64,000 bases of DNA from Parasphingorhabdus flavimaris (GTDB taxonomy: Bacteria; Pseudomonadota; Alphaproteobacteria; Sphingomonadales; Sphingomonadaceae), in NCBI RefSeq assembly GCF_013371215.1, contig NZ_JABWMH010000001.1, positions 806,001 through 870,000 on the forward strand. The letters run 5' to 3'. A program made the translations under genes and the position numbers. A model generated the notes under the pieces. The model was not told the origin of the DNA and made no database searches. It was given only the letters and a program-made list of their open reading frames with translations. Of this stretch, positions 56,996-64,000 are shown in pieces. Numbering within the stretch: position 1 is the first letter of the stretch; each line of letters opens with the position of its first letter.

Positions 56996-57982
56996 TCATC
57001 GATCGACGCGTTCGGCGTTTTTCAATCCTTCGCTCATCGTGTGGATCATCGCGGAACGTTGCAGCGATGCTTTTACATTGGCCGGCACCTTGTACAGGCC
57101 CCGGAGAAGCAACAAATCTCCGCCGCTCAGTGAGGCGGGGTTCAGCGATTTGTCTTCGGTTTCCGAGAATAGCGATAAAATGGAGCCGTTTGGCACCTGT
57201 GTATCGTTCCCCACATCGATATCGATCAGCGTAACCATGGCAGCATAGTCAGCCAGCTGTGCAGCGGATATGCCGTCCAGAGCCTTGCTATCAATCAACA
57301 GATAGGAATAACCAATCCCTTCGACCGTCGATCGTGAAATTTTGGACTTAACCTGCGTCGTTTGGCCATTGACCGATGATCCGCCGAGCGCCACTCCTCC
57401 TCCGGGCCCGTTTGAGCCAGCCTGGAAGGCAAAACTGCCAGCATTAGCGCTATGCCGGGAATCGCTACCGAGTGTCTGGGTTGCCTTCCAGCTATAAACA
57501 GGTCCGCCACTTTGCTCGATCCGGTCTTTTTCACGGCCTGTCAGCGATCCGAACAAGCGGGCTTTCTTGCTCCGCAACAGCTTGATCTCAGAACCGCCAT
57601 CTTCCACGATCGCCACGAAAATATTGGGTCTGCAATTTTCTTTTGCGACCTCTATTTCAGCCAATTCGGCGACCTGGCGGATCCGCTCTTCTATAGCCTT
57701 GCTTTGCCGTTCGGCCAGACCGGCCACGGAAGGACAAACGGCTTGCGCGAAACGGGCATATTGCCCGTTGTTCCTGCCACCTCCGGAAACCCGGAAATGA
57801 TTGGCTATCAAATTCTGAAATTCGGCGAGTTTCTTTTTCTGACCGGTGACCACAATTTCCTCGTCCTGAGACGCGGATCGTGGCGCTTCCTGCGTGGCTT
57901 TTGCAGGGCTTGTCGTTGCAACAACAGATGCTGTAAAAAGCATCGTCAGTTTAATATATCGGGATTTAATTAAATACCGCAT
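56996..57982 (-). CDS. Secreted protein of unknown function
   Basis: A 328-residue exported protein (signal peptide to about residue 29, SPAKA|TQEA). Visible parts: EEIVVTGQKKKLAEFQNLIA (about 41-60), a cysteine pair region (FAQAVCPSVAGLAERQ and AKENCRPNIFVAIVEDGG, about 82-130), a Gly/Ser-rich middle (AGSNGPGGGVALGGSSVNG), and a C-terminus with YAAMVTLIDIDVG and LSGGDLLLLRGLYKVPANVK. EEIVVTGQ resembles the start of mature TonB-dependent receptors, but no receptor follows. I recall such unnamed proteins in sphingomonads but no function. Convergent with ligA, 20 bp apart. Confidence 0.75.
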   Translation of the reverse strand: MRYLIKSRYIKLTMLFTASVVATTSPAKATQEAPRSASQDEEIVVTGQKKKLAEFQNLIANHFRVSGGGRNNGQYARFAQAVCPSVAGLAERQSKAIEERIRQVAELAEIEVAKENCRPNIFVAIVEDGGSEIKLLRSKKARLFGSLTGREKDRIEQSGGPVYSWKATQTLGSDSRHSANAGSFAFQAGSNGPGGGVALGGSSVNGQTTQVKSKISRSTVEGIGYSYLLIDSKALDGISAAQLADYAAMVTLIDIDVGNDTQVPNGSILSLFSETEDKSLNPASLSGGDLLLLRGLYKVPANVKASLQRSAMIHTMSEGLKNAERVDR

Positions 57983-58068
57983 ATTTGAAAAATACAGTAA
58001 AATGCCAGTTGAGTCAAATTAGATGGATCGCGGTTATGCGACGGCGGCGACCGTCATTCTTCAAGTGT

Positions 58069-58923
58069 TTATGTTCTGGCCGCCGCTTCGATCGCCGCCA
58101 GTTCCTTCACCCCATGGCCGTCTTCCTTGTTTTCCGGAAAGATCGGCCAGGCGAGTTGCTGACCCAAAGTCGCTGGTGCAAGATTTTCCACGCCATAGCT
58201 ATCGGGATAGCGGCGCGTGATATGGGCGGTGCCGAACAGCACGTCCCAGAAGAACAGCAGGTTTCCGAAATTGCCCTTGTAATGGGTGACGCCGTCGCTT
58301 TTGTGGCGGCCGTGATGGGCGTGGTGGGTGGCCGGGGTCGAGATGGTGCGTTCCACGACCCACATCAGCGGCGACAGCCATTTGATCCGGTAGAGCTTTG
58401 CGTCCCAGGCGACATCGCTGTGCGCGCCGACGATTACCGCCATCTTGACGATGATATAGCCGACATAGACCCAGCCGAGGCCGAGATAGATCAGCGCGCC
58501 GGAGAACCAGATACTCGGCATGGTCAGATAATAGAAGATATTGTTCCGGTATACGAGACGGACGCTCATGTAGCGCGCATTATGGTGCGAGCGGTGGAGA
58601 TTGTAGAGGAAGGGTACGCTGTGCGACAGCCGGTGCCAGAAATATTGCATCATGTCGTCAAACACCAGAAACAGGGCAATGGCGGCGATCAGCGGAATGC
58701 CGGCCAGCGCGCCTTGCCATTGTGGCGCTACATTGCCGAGGATGAACTGGGCGGCGAGAATGATGCCGGGCTGGGTGATGACCAGCAGCACGAACGACCC
58801 GATTATCTCGACCATCGCATCGTCGCGGGTCTGTTCCGGTTTGCTGAACAGACGGGTGCGGAAAAATTCCAGAAGTCCGAAGATGATGAAAATTCCGGTA
58901 ATCGCCAGAAGTTCGGGTCGCAT
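58069..58923 (-). CDS. Sterol desaturase / fatty acid hydroxylase family protein
   Basis: A 284-residue membrane di-iron enzyme from the ATG at 58923 (GGGAGAG upstream; a start at 58959 is less likely). Hydrophobic segments near residues 3-20, 38-60, 70-90 and 135-165. Histidine boxes in order: HRLSH (about 108), HRSHH (about 121), then HHAHHGRH (about 213). This is the FA_hydroxylase family that hydroxylates or desaturates lipids such as sterols, carotenoids or long acyl chains with O2; the substrate cannot be read from sequence. Divergent from a Crp/Fnr regulator with about 90 bp between starts, which suggests that the regulator may control it. Confidence 0.9.
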   Translation of the reverse strand: MRPELLAITGIFIIFGLLEFFRTRLFSKPEQTRDDAMVEIIGSFVLLVITQPGIILAAQFILGNVAPQWQGALAGIPLIAAIALFLVFDDMMQYFWHRLSHSVPFLYNLHRSHHNARYMSVRLVYRNNIFYYLTMPSIWFSGALIYLGLGWVYVGYIIVKMAVIVGAHSDVAWDAKLYRIKWLSPLMWVVERTISTPATHHAHHGRHKSDGVTHYKGNFGNLLFFWDVLFGTAHITRRYPDSYGVENLAPATLGQQLAWPIFPENKEDGHGVKELAAIEAAART

Positions 58924-59013
58924 AATGTCTCTCCCAGAGGATTGCTTGCGGATTTTCATTAGCCGATGTAGTTGTCCAGAAATGCAAACTACTTATCATT
59001 TACGATATTGCCG

Positions 59014-59679
59014 ATGAACGCGCCCGCTCCAATCGCCGGAACCGGTTTTGTGAAAGCGCTTCCCGAGGCGATCCGCAGCGATTTCCTCGCGCGGGGGCAG
59101 GTGCGGAAATTTGCAAAGGGCCAGATCATCCAGCAGCGCGGCGACGAGGCAAAGGAATTCTGGTTCATCGAAACGGGATCGGTGCAGGTCGGGCGCTATG
59201 GCATTGATGGCCGGTTGACTTTGTTTGCGCTGATTGGCGCGGGCGATACCTTTGGTGAACTGGCCTTCATGGGCGAATTTCCGCGGACGGTGGATGCGAT
59301 TGCCGGCAGTGATTGCCGGCTGATCCGGATCGGGCAGAGCGAGCTGCAGAGCCTGATGGACTCCGATCCGGCGGTGATCGGGCTGCTGCTCAAGACGATG
59401 GCGCTGACCGTGCAGGAGTCGTTCAATCTGATCGAATATAGCCGCAGCCTGTCGGTGCCGCAAAGGCTGGCGCTGGCGCTGTTGCAGCTGTGCGGCGACC
59501 AGGAGGACGGCGCGCGGATCAGCGTCACTCAGCAGGAGCTGGCCGATCTGGTCGGCGTGTCGCGGGTATCACTGGGCAAGGCCGTGGCGAAACTGGAACA
59601 GGCGGGGATGATAGAGCCGGGCTATGCTTGGGTGATGATCAGGGACCGGGCGGGCTTGCAGGATATGGGTGGACGCTAG
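59014..59679 (+). CDS. Crp/Fnr-family transcriptional regulator
   Basis: A 221-residue regulator from the ATG at 59014 (an earlier start at 58972 would add MSRNANYLSFTILP). N-terminal cyclic-nucleotide-binding-like jelly roll: GQIIQQRGDEAKEFWFIETG (about 37-56), GDTFGELAFMGEFPRTVDAI (about 77-96); dimer helix about 112-140; C-terminal winged helix ISVTQQELADLVGVSRVSLG (about 177-196). It has no Cys cluster, so it is not an oxygen-sensing Fnr; the ligand is unknown. Divergent from the sterol-desaturase-like gene. Confidence 0.9.
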   Translation: MNAPAPIAGTGFVKALPEAIRSDFLARGQVRKFAKGQIIQQRGDEAKEFWFIETGSVQVGRYGIDGRLTLFALIGAGDTFGELAFMGEFPRTVDAIAGSDCRLIRIGQSELQSLMDSDPAVIGLLLKTMALTVQESFNLIEYSRSLSVPQRLALALLQLCGDQEDGARISVTQQELADLVGVSRVSLGKAVAKLEQAGMIEPGYAWVMIRDRAGLQDMGGR

Positions 59680-59716
59680 GGCCTGCCTTTCATTCCGCAG
59701 TGTCGATCAGACGCGA

Positions 59717-59815
59717 GCCGTGGTTCGACAGGCTCACCACGAACGGCCTCCGTCGTACCACCCATCGCAACGTCTCGCCCCACCCGTTCGTCCTGAGCTT
59801 GTCGAAGGACCGTTT
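59717..59815. repeat. Family B-related palindromes
   Basis: CGTGGTTCGACAGGCTCACC / ACGAACGG (59719-59746) and the inverted partner CCGTTCGTCCTGAGCTTGTC / GAAGGACCG (about 59784-59812), in the 176-bp gap between the Crp/Fnr gene and the DUF2459 gene. Both genes end here, so the repeat could serve as a two-sided transcription or mRNA-stability block. Confidence 0.75.
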
Positions 59816-59855
59816 GTGGCGATGGCGGTCGTTCAACGGGGGCGGCGCTGCACCT

Positions 59856-60542
59856 TCAATCCATGTCTTCAGGAAACCAGCGCATCACGCCGCCCTGGAA
59901 CGGGGTCCAGCGTCCGGTTCGGATGCCGGCCTGCTGAAGGATGTCGCTGGTCCAGTTGTTGCAGCTGTTGAAGGCGCTGTAATAGCCATGGGCTTCGTAG
60001 AACAGGTCATCCTTGCCATAGCCGGGCGTTGGCTGAGGGCGATGCTGGTCGTCGAGCGCGAATTGCTCCTCGATGGCGGTCGCGATCTTGCGATATTCGG
60101 CTGCGCTGACCGTCAGGGGCCGGCGATAATAGGGATAAGCCTGTGGATATCTCAGGTGATAGACGTGGATAAGCACGTCGCTGCTGCCGACAACCGCGCT
60201 CAGGGCGTCGCCGGGCCGCAGGTCGGTCCATTCGCGGGTGTGGCGATAGACGCCCTCATGGCCCCAGCCGACCAGAATGTGGCTGCCATAATAAGACGGG
60301 TCGGAAAGATGTTCGGGGCGGACCAGATTGGTCCAGTCGTGAACATCGCTCCACAAGGGCATGATGATTCCGGTGTGCAAGCCATTGGTTTCGATGAATA
60401 ATTCGACACCATCATCGGGGCTTTGCCAGTCCTGGTTGGCGGGCAGCAGGCTGCCGCCCAGCGCCGCCAGCAGATAGAGGGCGACGACCACGCCCAGCGC
60501 AACGACCGTCCGTTTCAGCCATTTGAGCGAGCTAGTTGCCAT
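59856..60542 (-). CDS. DUF2459 (TIGR02117) family protein
   Basis: A 228-residue protein with one N-terminal membrane anchor (TVVALGVVVALYLLAALGGS, about 12-31) and a periplasmic domain. Family signature: FIETNGLHTGIIMPL (about 49-63), VGWGHEGVYRH (about 91-101), LRYPQAYPYYRRP, and the C-terminal FNSCNNWTSDILQQAGI (about 190-206) with the conserved Cys-Asn. The His and Cys residues suggest an NlpC/P60-like or other thiol hydrolase fold, but no activity is known. Found near polyhydroxyalkanoate or envelope genes in other bacteria. Divergent from phhA with 29 bp between the starts. Confidence 0.88.
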   Translation of the reverse strand: MATSSLKWLKRTVVALGVVVALYLLAALGGSLLPANQDWQSPDDGVELFIETNGLHTGIIMPLWSDVHDWTNLVRPEHLSDPSYYGSHILVGWGHEGVYRHTREWTDLRPGDALSAVVGSSDVLIHVYHLRYPQAYPYYRRPLTVSAAEYRKIATAIEEQFALDDQHRPQPTPGYGKDDLFYEAHGYYSAFNSCNNWTSDILQQAGIRTGRWTPFQGGVMRWFPEDMD

Positions 60543-60571
60543 GGAAACCTTTTTTGCTGTAAGATGCGGTC

Positions 60572-61468
60572 ATGCTAAGCACCCCCGAAACCGAAACCCA
60601 TGTCTATGACAAGCCGCCACCGCACGCAAATGCCGACTGGACGATCGATCAGGACTGGCAGAGCTATTCGGCGGAAGACCATGAAACCTGGGACATATTG
60701 TTCGCGCGGCAGCAGAAGATGCTGCCGGGCCGGGCGGCGCAGGCATTTCTCGACGGCATCGATATATTGAATCTGTCGCGGCCCGGCATTCCCGATTTCG
60801 AGGAGCTCAACCGGATCTTGATGGATGCCACGGGATGGGAGGTTGTCGCGGTTCCCGGACTGGTACCCGATGACGTTTTTTTCGACCATCTCGCCAACCG
60901 GCGTTTTGTCTCGGGCAATTTCATCCGGCGGCGCGACCAGCTCGACTATCTGCAGGAACCTGATATTTTCCACGATGTCTTCGGCCATGTGCCGATGCTC
61001 GCCGACCAGCGGTTCGGGGACTATATGGCCGCTTACGGACGCGGGGGATTGCGGGCGCTGGAATATGGCACGCTCAAGCAGCTCGCCCGGCTTTACTGGT
61101 ATACCGTGGAATTCGGTCTGATCCAGGAAGCGGAAGGTCTGCGCATCTATGGCGCGGGCATTGTTTCCAGCTATGGCGAGAGCGTGTTTGCGCTTGATGA
61201 TCCCAGCCCCAACCGGATCATGTTCGACCTCGAACGGGTGCTGCGCACCGAATATCGGATCGACGATTATCAGCAGAATTATTTCGTCATTCCCAGCCTG
61301 GATGAATTGCTGCGAGTGACGGTGGAAACGGACTTCAAGCCGGTTTATGATCGGATCGCCAGCCTGCCGGACATCAAGATTGCCGAGATTGTGGAGGGCG
61401 ATGTGGTGTTGACCGAGGGAACGCAGGACTATGCGCGGTCGCAATCGGGTGAAGCTGTGGTTGTTTGA
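60572..61468 (+). CDS. phhA: Phenylalanine 4-monooxygenase
   Basis: Non-heme iron, pterin-dependent hydroxylase that turns phenylalanine into tyrosine. 298 residues, the bacterial single-domain form. The two iron-ligand histidines are in PDIFHDVFGHVPML (His about 134 and 139), with the acidic ligand Glu in WYTVEFGLI (about 179). PGLVPDDVFFDHLANRRF (about 92-109) is the substrate and pterin side. No 4a-carbinolamine dehydratase gene or phhR-type regulator is adjacent. Starts 29 bp from the divergent DUF2459 gene. Confidence 0.95.
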   Translation: MLSTPETETHVYDKPPPHANADWTIDQDWQSYSAEDHETWDILFARQQKMLPGRAAQAFLDGIDILNLSRPGIPDFEELNRILMDATGWEVVAVPGLVPDDVFFDHLANRRFVSGNFIRRRDQLDYLQEPDIFHDVFGHVPMLADQRFGDYMAAYGRGGLRALEYGTLKQLARLYWYTVEFGLIQEAEGLRIYGAGIVSSYGESVFALDDPSPNRIMFDLERVLRTEYRIDDYQQNYFVIPSLDELLRVTVETDFKPVYDRIASLPDIKIAEIVEGDVVLTEGTQDYARSQSGEAVVV

Positions 61469-62068
61469 TTGTGTGTGTACCTGCGCAGGCAGGTATCCAA
61501 CTCCCGGAATGATGTTTAGACGGACTGGTCCTGGATGGCCCCCTGCATTCGCAGGGGAACAGGTTTGGGATTGTTGCGCCGGTTAGCGCCTCCTACGCCA
61601 TTAGGACTCACACAAAGCCACGAAGACGCTAAGCGGTGCCAAAATGCAGAGCGGTCACGCGCATAGTTCCAACCTTTGTGGCTTCGTGTCTTCGTGCGAG
61701 CGCTAACCATATCGCGTCACGCCGAAACTTTACAGCAAGGGCCGGTTTTATTTTCTGTGACCTTTGCCCTGGAGCCGCAGATTTCCTGCCTTTGCTGGAC
61801 GGCAGCCGGGGGCATGATCATTTTTATCTCTGTCACCCCAGCGCAGGCTGGGGCCCAGCCCGATTGTGACTGAGGGAGAGTGTTCCACTCTGGCCGCCAT
61901 TGGTTTGGATGCCAGCCTTCGCTGGCATGACGGGAGCTGGGAGGCGTTTTTCTGGTTCAAAATAATCCGGCTATCGGTGAACTATACCCGAACCACCTCC
62001 GACCGCAAATCTGGTAGATGGACCGCGTCGCGGGTCACGTGTCTCGCCTTGCCTTTCGCAGGAGAGTC
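61469..62068. repeat. 600-bp intergenic region rich in palindromes
   Basis: No gene supportable; short open frames here are repeat-derived. Seen: CCTGCgcaGGCAGG near 61481-61495; CCCCTGCATTCGCAGGGG (about 61541-61558); an inverted pair CACAAAGCCACGAAGACGCT (about 61611-61630) and TTGTGGCTTCGTGTCTTCGTG (shown in part, about 61675-61696); the CACCCCAGCGCAGGCTGGGG copy (about 61836-61855) and GCCAGCCTTCGCTGGCATGAC (about 61911-61931). It separates phhA from the convergent prmA gene. Confidence 0.7.
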
Positions 62069-63052
62069 CTAAATCTCCCCGAAATAATCCGGTGCCAGCG
62101 GGGATTTCTTGCGCATCGGCGTGCGGGCGTGGCCATATTTCCTGGCCTTGACCAGAGTCAGGCAGGGCCATTCATTCTCCAGTCTTGTCTGTCTCAGGCG
62201 GAAACCCTGGGAAAGATAGGCGCGGACGACTTCGGTTTTCTGACGGGCGAGCAGGCCGGCTAGAATGAGCACGGTTCCAGCGCTGGCGGCTGCAGCGATT
62301 TGCGGGGCGAGGGCGACCAGGGGACCGGCGAGGATGTTGGCGATGATCAGATCATAGGGCGCGCGTTGTTCGAGGGCAGGGTGATCCAGGCCGTTGCTTT
62401 GCAGGATGCGGATCTGGCCGCGGCCATTGCCCGGCACGATCGCGTTGAGCTCGCAATTTTCTTCGGTTATCGCGACCGCGATCGGGTCGATATCGCTGGC
62501 GATGATCTTTGCGTCGGGCCAGAGATGGTGCGCGGCAAAAGCGAGCAGGCCGGTGCCGGTGCCGACATCGGCGATGTTGCGGAAGCGGTGGCTGGTGCGC
62601 TTGAGCCGGTCGAGGCTGTGCAGGCATCCCATCGTCGTTTCATGATGGCCGGTGCCAAAGGCCTGTCCGGCGTCGATGCAGAGATTGGTCAGCCGGGGAT
62701 CGTCAGACGGCTGATCGCTCGACGTATGAACGTGGAAACGGCCTGCGCGCAGCGGCTCGAGGCCTTGCTGGCTCAGCGTAACCCAGTCCTCGTCATCGAG
62801 CATCTCGACTAGCGGCTGGAAAGCGGCTGCCTCGGCGGACGGCGACAATTTGAGGAGATTGCCGATCAGCGCGGCGTCCGGCTCGACCTGGCAATAAACG
62901 TCGATCATCCACTCATCGGGGCGCTTGCTATCGCTCTCGCTGGCGACGATCGTCGGGGTGGAATCACTGCCCGCAATGAACAGCTGGTCCTCCGCGAGCA
63001 GGTCCGCTTCGGCGCGGGTGCAGGGGAGCGAGACTTTCCAGGTCGTGGTCAA
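62069..63052 (-). CDS. prmA: Ribosomal protein L11 methyltransferase
   Basis: SAM-dependent trimethylation of L11 in the cytoplasm. 327 residues, starting with TTG at 63052 (no ATG in a suitable place). N-terminal substrate-recognition domain (about 1-115), the AFGTGHHETTMGCL motif (about 131-144), SAM motif DVGTGTGLLAFAAH (about 161-174), ASDIDPIAVAITEEN and the catalytic-loop YDLIIANILAGPL (about 232-244). The start is 12 bp after the stop of the ABC-F gene on the same strand, so translation is probably coupled, which fits the weak start. Confidence 0.94.
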   Translation of the reverse strand: MTTTWKVSLPCTRAEADLLAEDQLFIAGSDSTPTIVASESDSKRPDEWMIDVYCQVEPDAALIGNLLKLSPSAEAAAFQPLVEMLDDEDWVTLSQQGLEPLRAGRFHVHTSSDQPSDDPRLTNLCIDAGQAFGTGHHETTMGCLHSLDRLKRTSHRFRNIADVGTGTGLLAFAAHHLWPDAKIIASDIDPIAVAITEENCELNAIVPGNGRGQIRILQSNGLDHPALEQRAPYDLIIANILAGPLVALAPQIAAAASAGTVLILAGLLARQKTEVVRAYLSQGFRLRQTRLENEWPCLTLVKARKYGHARTPMRKKSPLAPDYFGEI

Positions 63053-63064
63053 AGCAGCGCCCGA

Positions 63065-64000
63065 TCAGCCATTGCCATTATCCTGTTCGAGCTGGTCGCT
63101 GGCTTCCATCCATCTGGCTTCGGCTGCGTCGAGCTTGTCCTGGGTTTCGGCGCGCAGCTTCATCAGCTCGGTCATCGACAGGCTGGCGTGTTTCGGTTCG
63201 GCGGAGGCCGGATCGAACATCGCGCGGTCAATGGCGGAGACTTCCTCGCCGAGCAGTTTCATCTGCTTTTCTGAAGCAGCAACGGTCTTGCGCAATTCGC
63301 CCTGCTGTTTGCGCCGTTCGGCGGCGGCGCGGCGTTCTTCCTTGCGGTTGCCGCCGCTGGCCTTGCCCGAGGCGGATCCGGGCTGGTTCTTGCCGAGGAC
63401 GAAGTCGGTATAGTCCTTGAGCGAGCCGGCAAATTCCTCTGCCTTGCCGCTGTCGACCATCATCAGGCGATCGGCGGTCAGTTCGAGCATATGGCGGTCA
63501 TGGCTGACGAGGATGACGGCGCCGCTATATTCATTGAGCGCGTGGACCAGCGCTTCGCGGGCGTCGACGTCGAGATGGTTCGTTGGCTCATCGAGGATCA
63601 GCAGATGCGGTGCATCGCGGGTGATCATCGCCAGCGCGAGGCGGGCGCGTTCGCCGCCGGAAAGCTTGCCGACCAGGATTGTCGCCTTGTCGCCGGAAAA
63701 GCCGAAACGCCCCAGTTGCGCGCGCACAGCGCCCGGTTTGGCGCCCTTCATCAGCCGCGTCATATGTTCCAGCGGCGTGTCGTTTGTATCCAGTTCCTCG
63801 ACCTGATATTGGGTAAAATAGCCGACGGTCAGCTTGGCCGATTTATTGATCGCGCCTTTCTTGGGTTCGAGCTGGCTGGCGAGTAGCCGGGCAAGGGTGG
63901 TCTTCCCGTTCCCGTTGCGACCGAGCAAAGCGGTGCGGTCATCGGGATCCAGCCGCATGTTGAGGCCGGACAGGATGATATTGTCGCCATAGCCGACGGC
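63065..64000 (-). CDS. ABC-F family ATPase (partial, N-terminus beyond window)
   Basis: The last 312 codons of a soluble ABC protein of the ABC-F (EttA/Uup/YheS) type, acting on ribosomes. The second ATPase domain is in the window: Walker A ALLGRNGNGKTTLARLL, signature VGKLSGGERARLALAM, Walker B HLLILDEPTNHLD, switch ILVSHDRHML. After this a charged linker (ASGGNRKEERRAAAERRKQQ) and a coiled-coil C-terminal domain (LMKLRAETQDKLDAAEARWM) as in Uup or YheS. The first ATPase domain and the start codon lie beyond 64000, so the exact subfamily cannot be fixed; YheS-like is my best guess. Confidence 0.93.
   Translation of the reverse strand, partial: AVGYGDNIILSGLNMRLDPDDRTALLGRNGNGKTTLARLLASQLEPKKGAINKSAKLTVGYFTQYQVEELDTNDTPLEHMTRLMKGAKPGAVRAQLGRFGFSGDKATILVGKLSGGERARLALAMITRDAPHLLILDEPTNHLDVDAREALVHALNEYSGAVILVSHDRHMLELTADRLMMVDSGKAEEFAGSLKDYTDFVLGKNQPGSASGKASGGNRKEERRAAAERRKQQGELRKTVAASEKQMKLLGEEVSAIDRAMFDPASAEPKHASLSMTELMKLRAETQDKLDAAEARWMEASDQLEQDNGNG

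Noticed and set aside
61516-62072. Short ORFs after phhA on both strands
   Set aside because: All lie in palindromic repeats and show no protein character.

Overview
The window looks like chromosome of an alphaproteobacterium of the order Sphingomonadales (Sphingopyxis / Sphingorhabdus / Parasphingorhabdus-like). This is inferred from gene order, from protein styles (RNase E with an acidic and RG-rich insertion, TonB-less porins, FprA-type reductase, RidA next to rlmN) and from the palindromic repeats; no search was run. It is almost entirely housekeeping chromosome. I see no tRNA, rRNA, IS element, prophage or CRISPR array. RNase E is cut by the left edge and an ABC-F ATPase by the right edge.

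Layout. 1-6.6 kb: rne (divergent), then amidase, penicillin-binding protein 1A and a GNAT gene. 6.6-8.3 kb: porin and a tiny Cys-rich protein on the minus strand. 8.37-9.26 kb: a non-coding block of palindromic repeats with a perfect-length 338-bp tandem duplication. 9.6-14.7 kb: lepA, a lipoprotein methyltransferase, prfB, an SDR. 14.7-18.7 kb: a four-gene Anbu operon (permuted ATP-grasp ligase, alpha-E protein, transglutaminase-like protein, proteasome-like Anbu peptidase). 18.7-29 kb: GMC oxidoreductase plus beta-propeller, two secreted unknowns (one ClpP-like), ferredoxin-NADP reductase, an epoxide-hydrolase-like enzyme divergent from a D-aminoacylase-type amidohydrolase, and a Met/His-rich outer-membrane protein with a DUF2946-like protein. 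29.4-40.2 kb: dnaN, phosphatase, IalB-like protein, rlmN, RidA-like, a beta-barrel, a cytochrome b561 / Tat-lipoprotein molybdoenzyme pair, cfa, DUF1801, argG, a Ca/Na exchanger. 40.3-51.3 kb: the classical rimP-nusA-ylxR-infB-rbfA-(tdk-GNAT)-truB-rpsO-pnp translation/RNA operon. 51.5-57 kb: bamD, recN, a DUF559 protein, ligA. 57-64 kb: unknown secreted protein, sterol-desaturase-like enzyme, Crp/Fnr regulator, DUF2459 protein, phhA, prmA and the ABC-F gene.

The most unusual content is the repeats. At least three palindromic families occur. Members sit inside essential genes as in-frame insertions: 72 and 75 bp in ligA, both in the same reading frame and encoding the same peptide, and 129 bp in truB. 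Other members end in a hairpin whose right arm is an AGGAGG-like sequence placed exactly where a Shine-Dalgarno site is needed, before the DUF559 gene, ligA and rbfA. One 62-bp element folds on paper into a perfect three-way junction with three 9-bp stems and is nested inside another repeat. Together these suggest small mobile palindromes that donate protein loops and ribosome binding sites. The Anbu operon is the best candidate for a poorly understood protein system.
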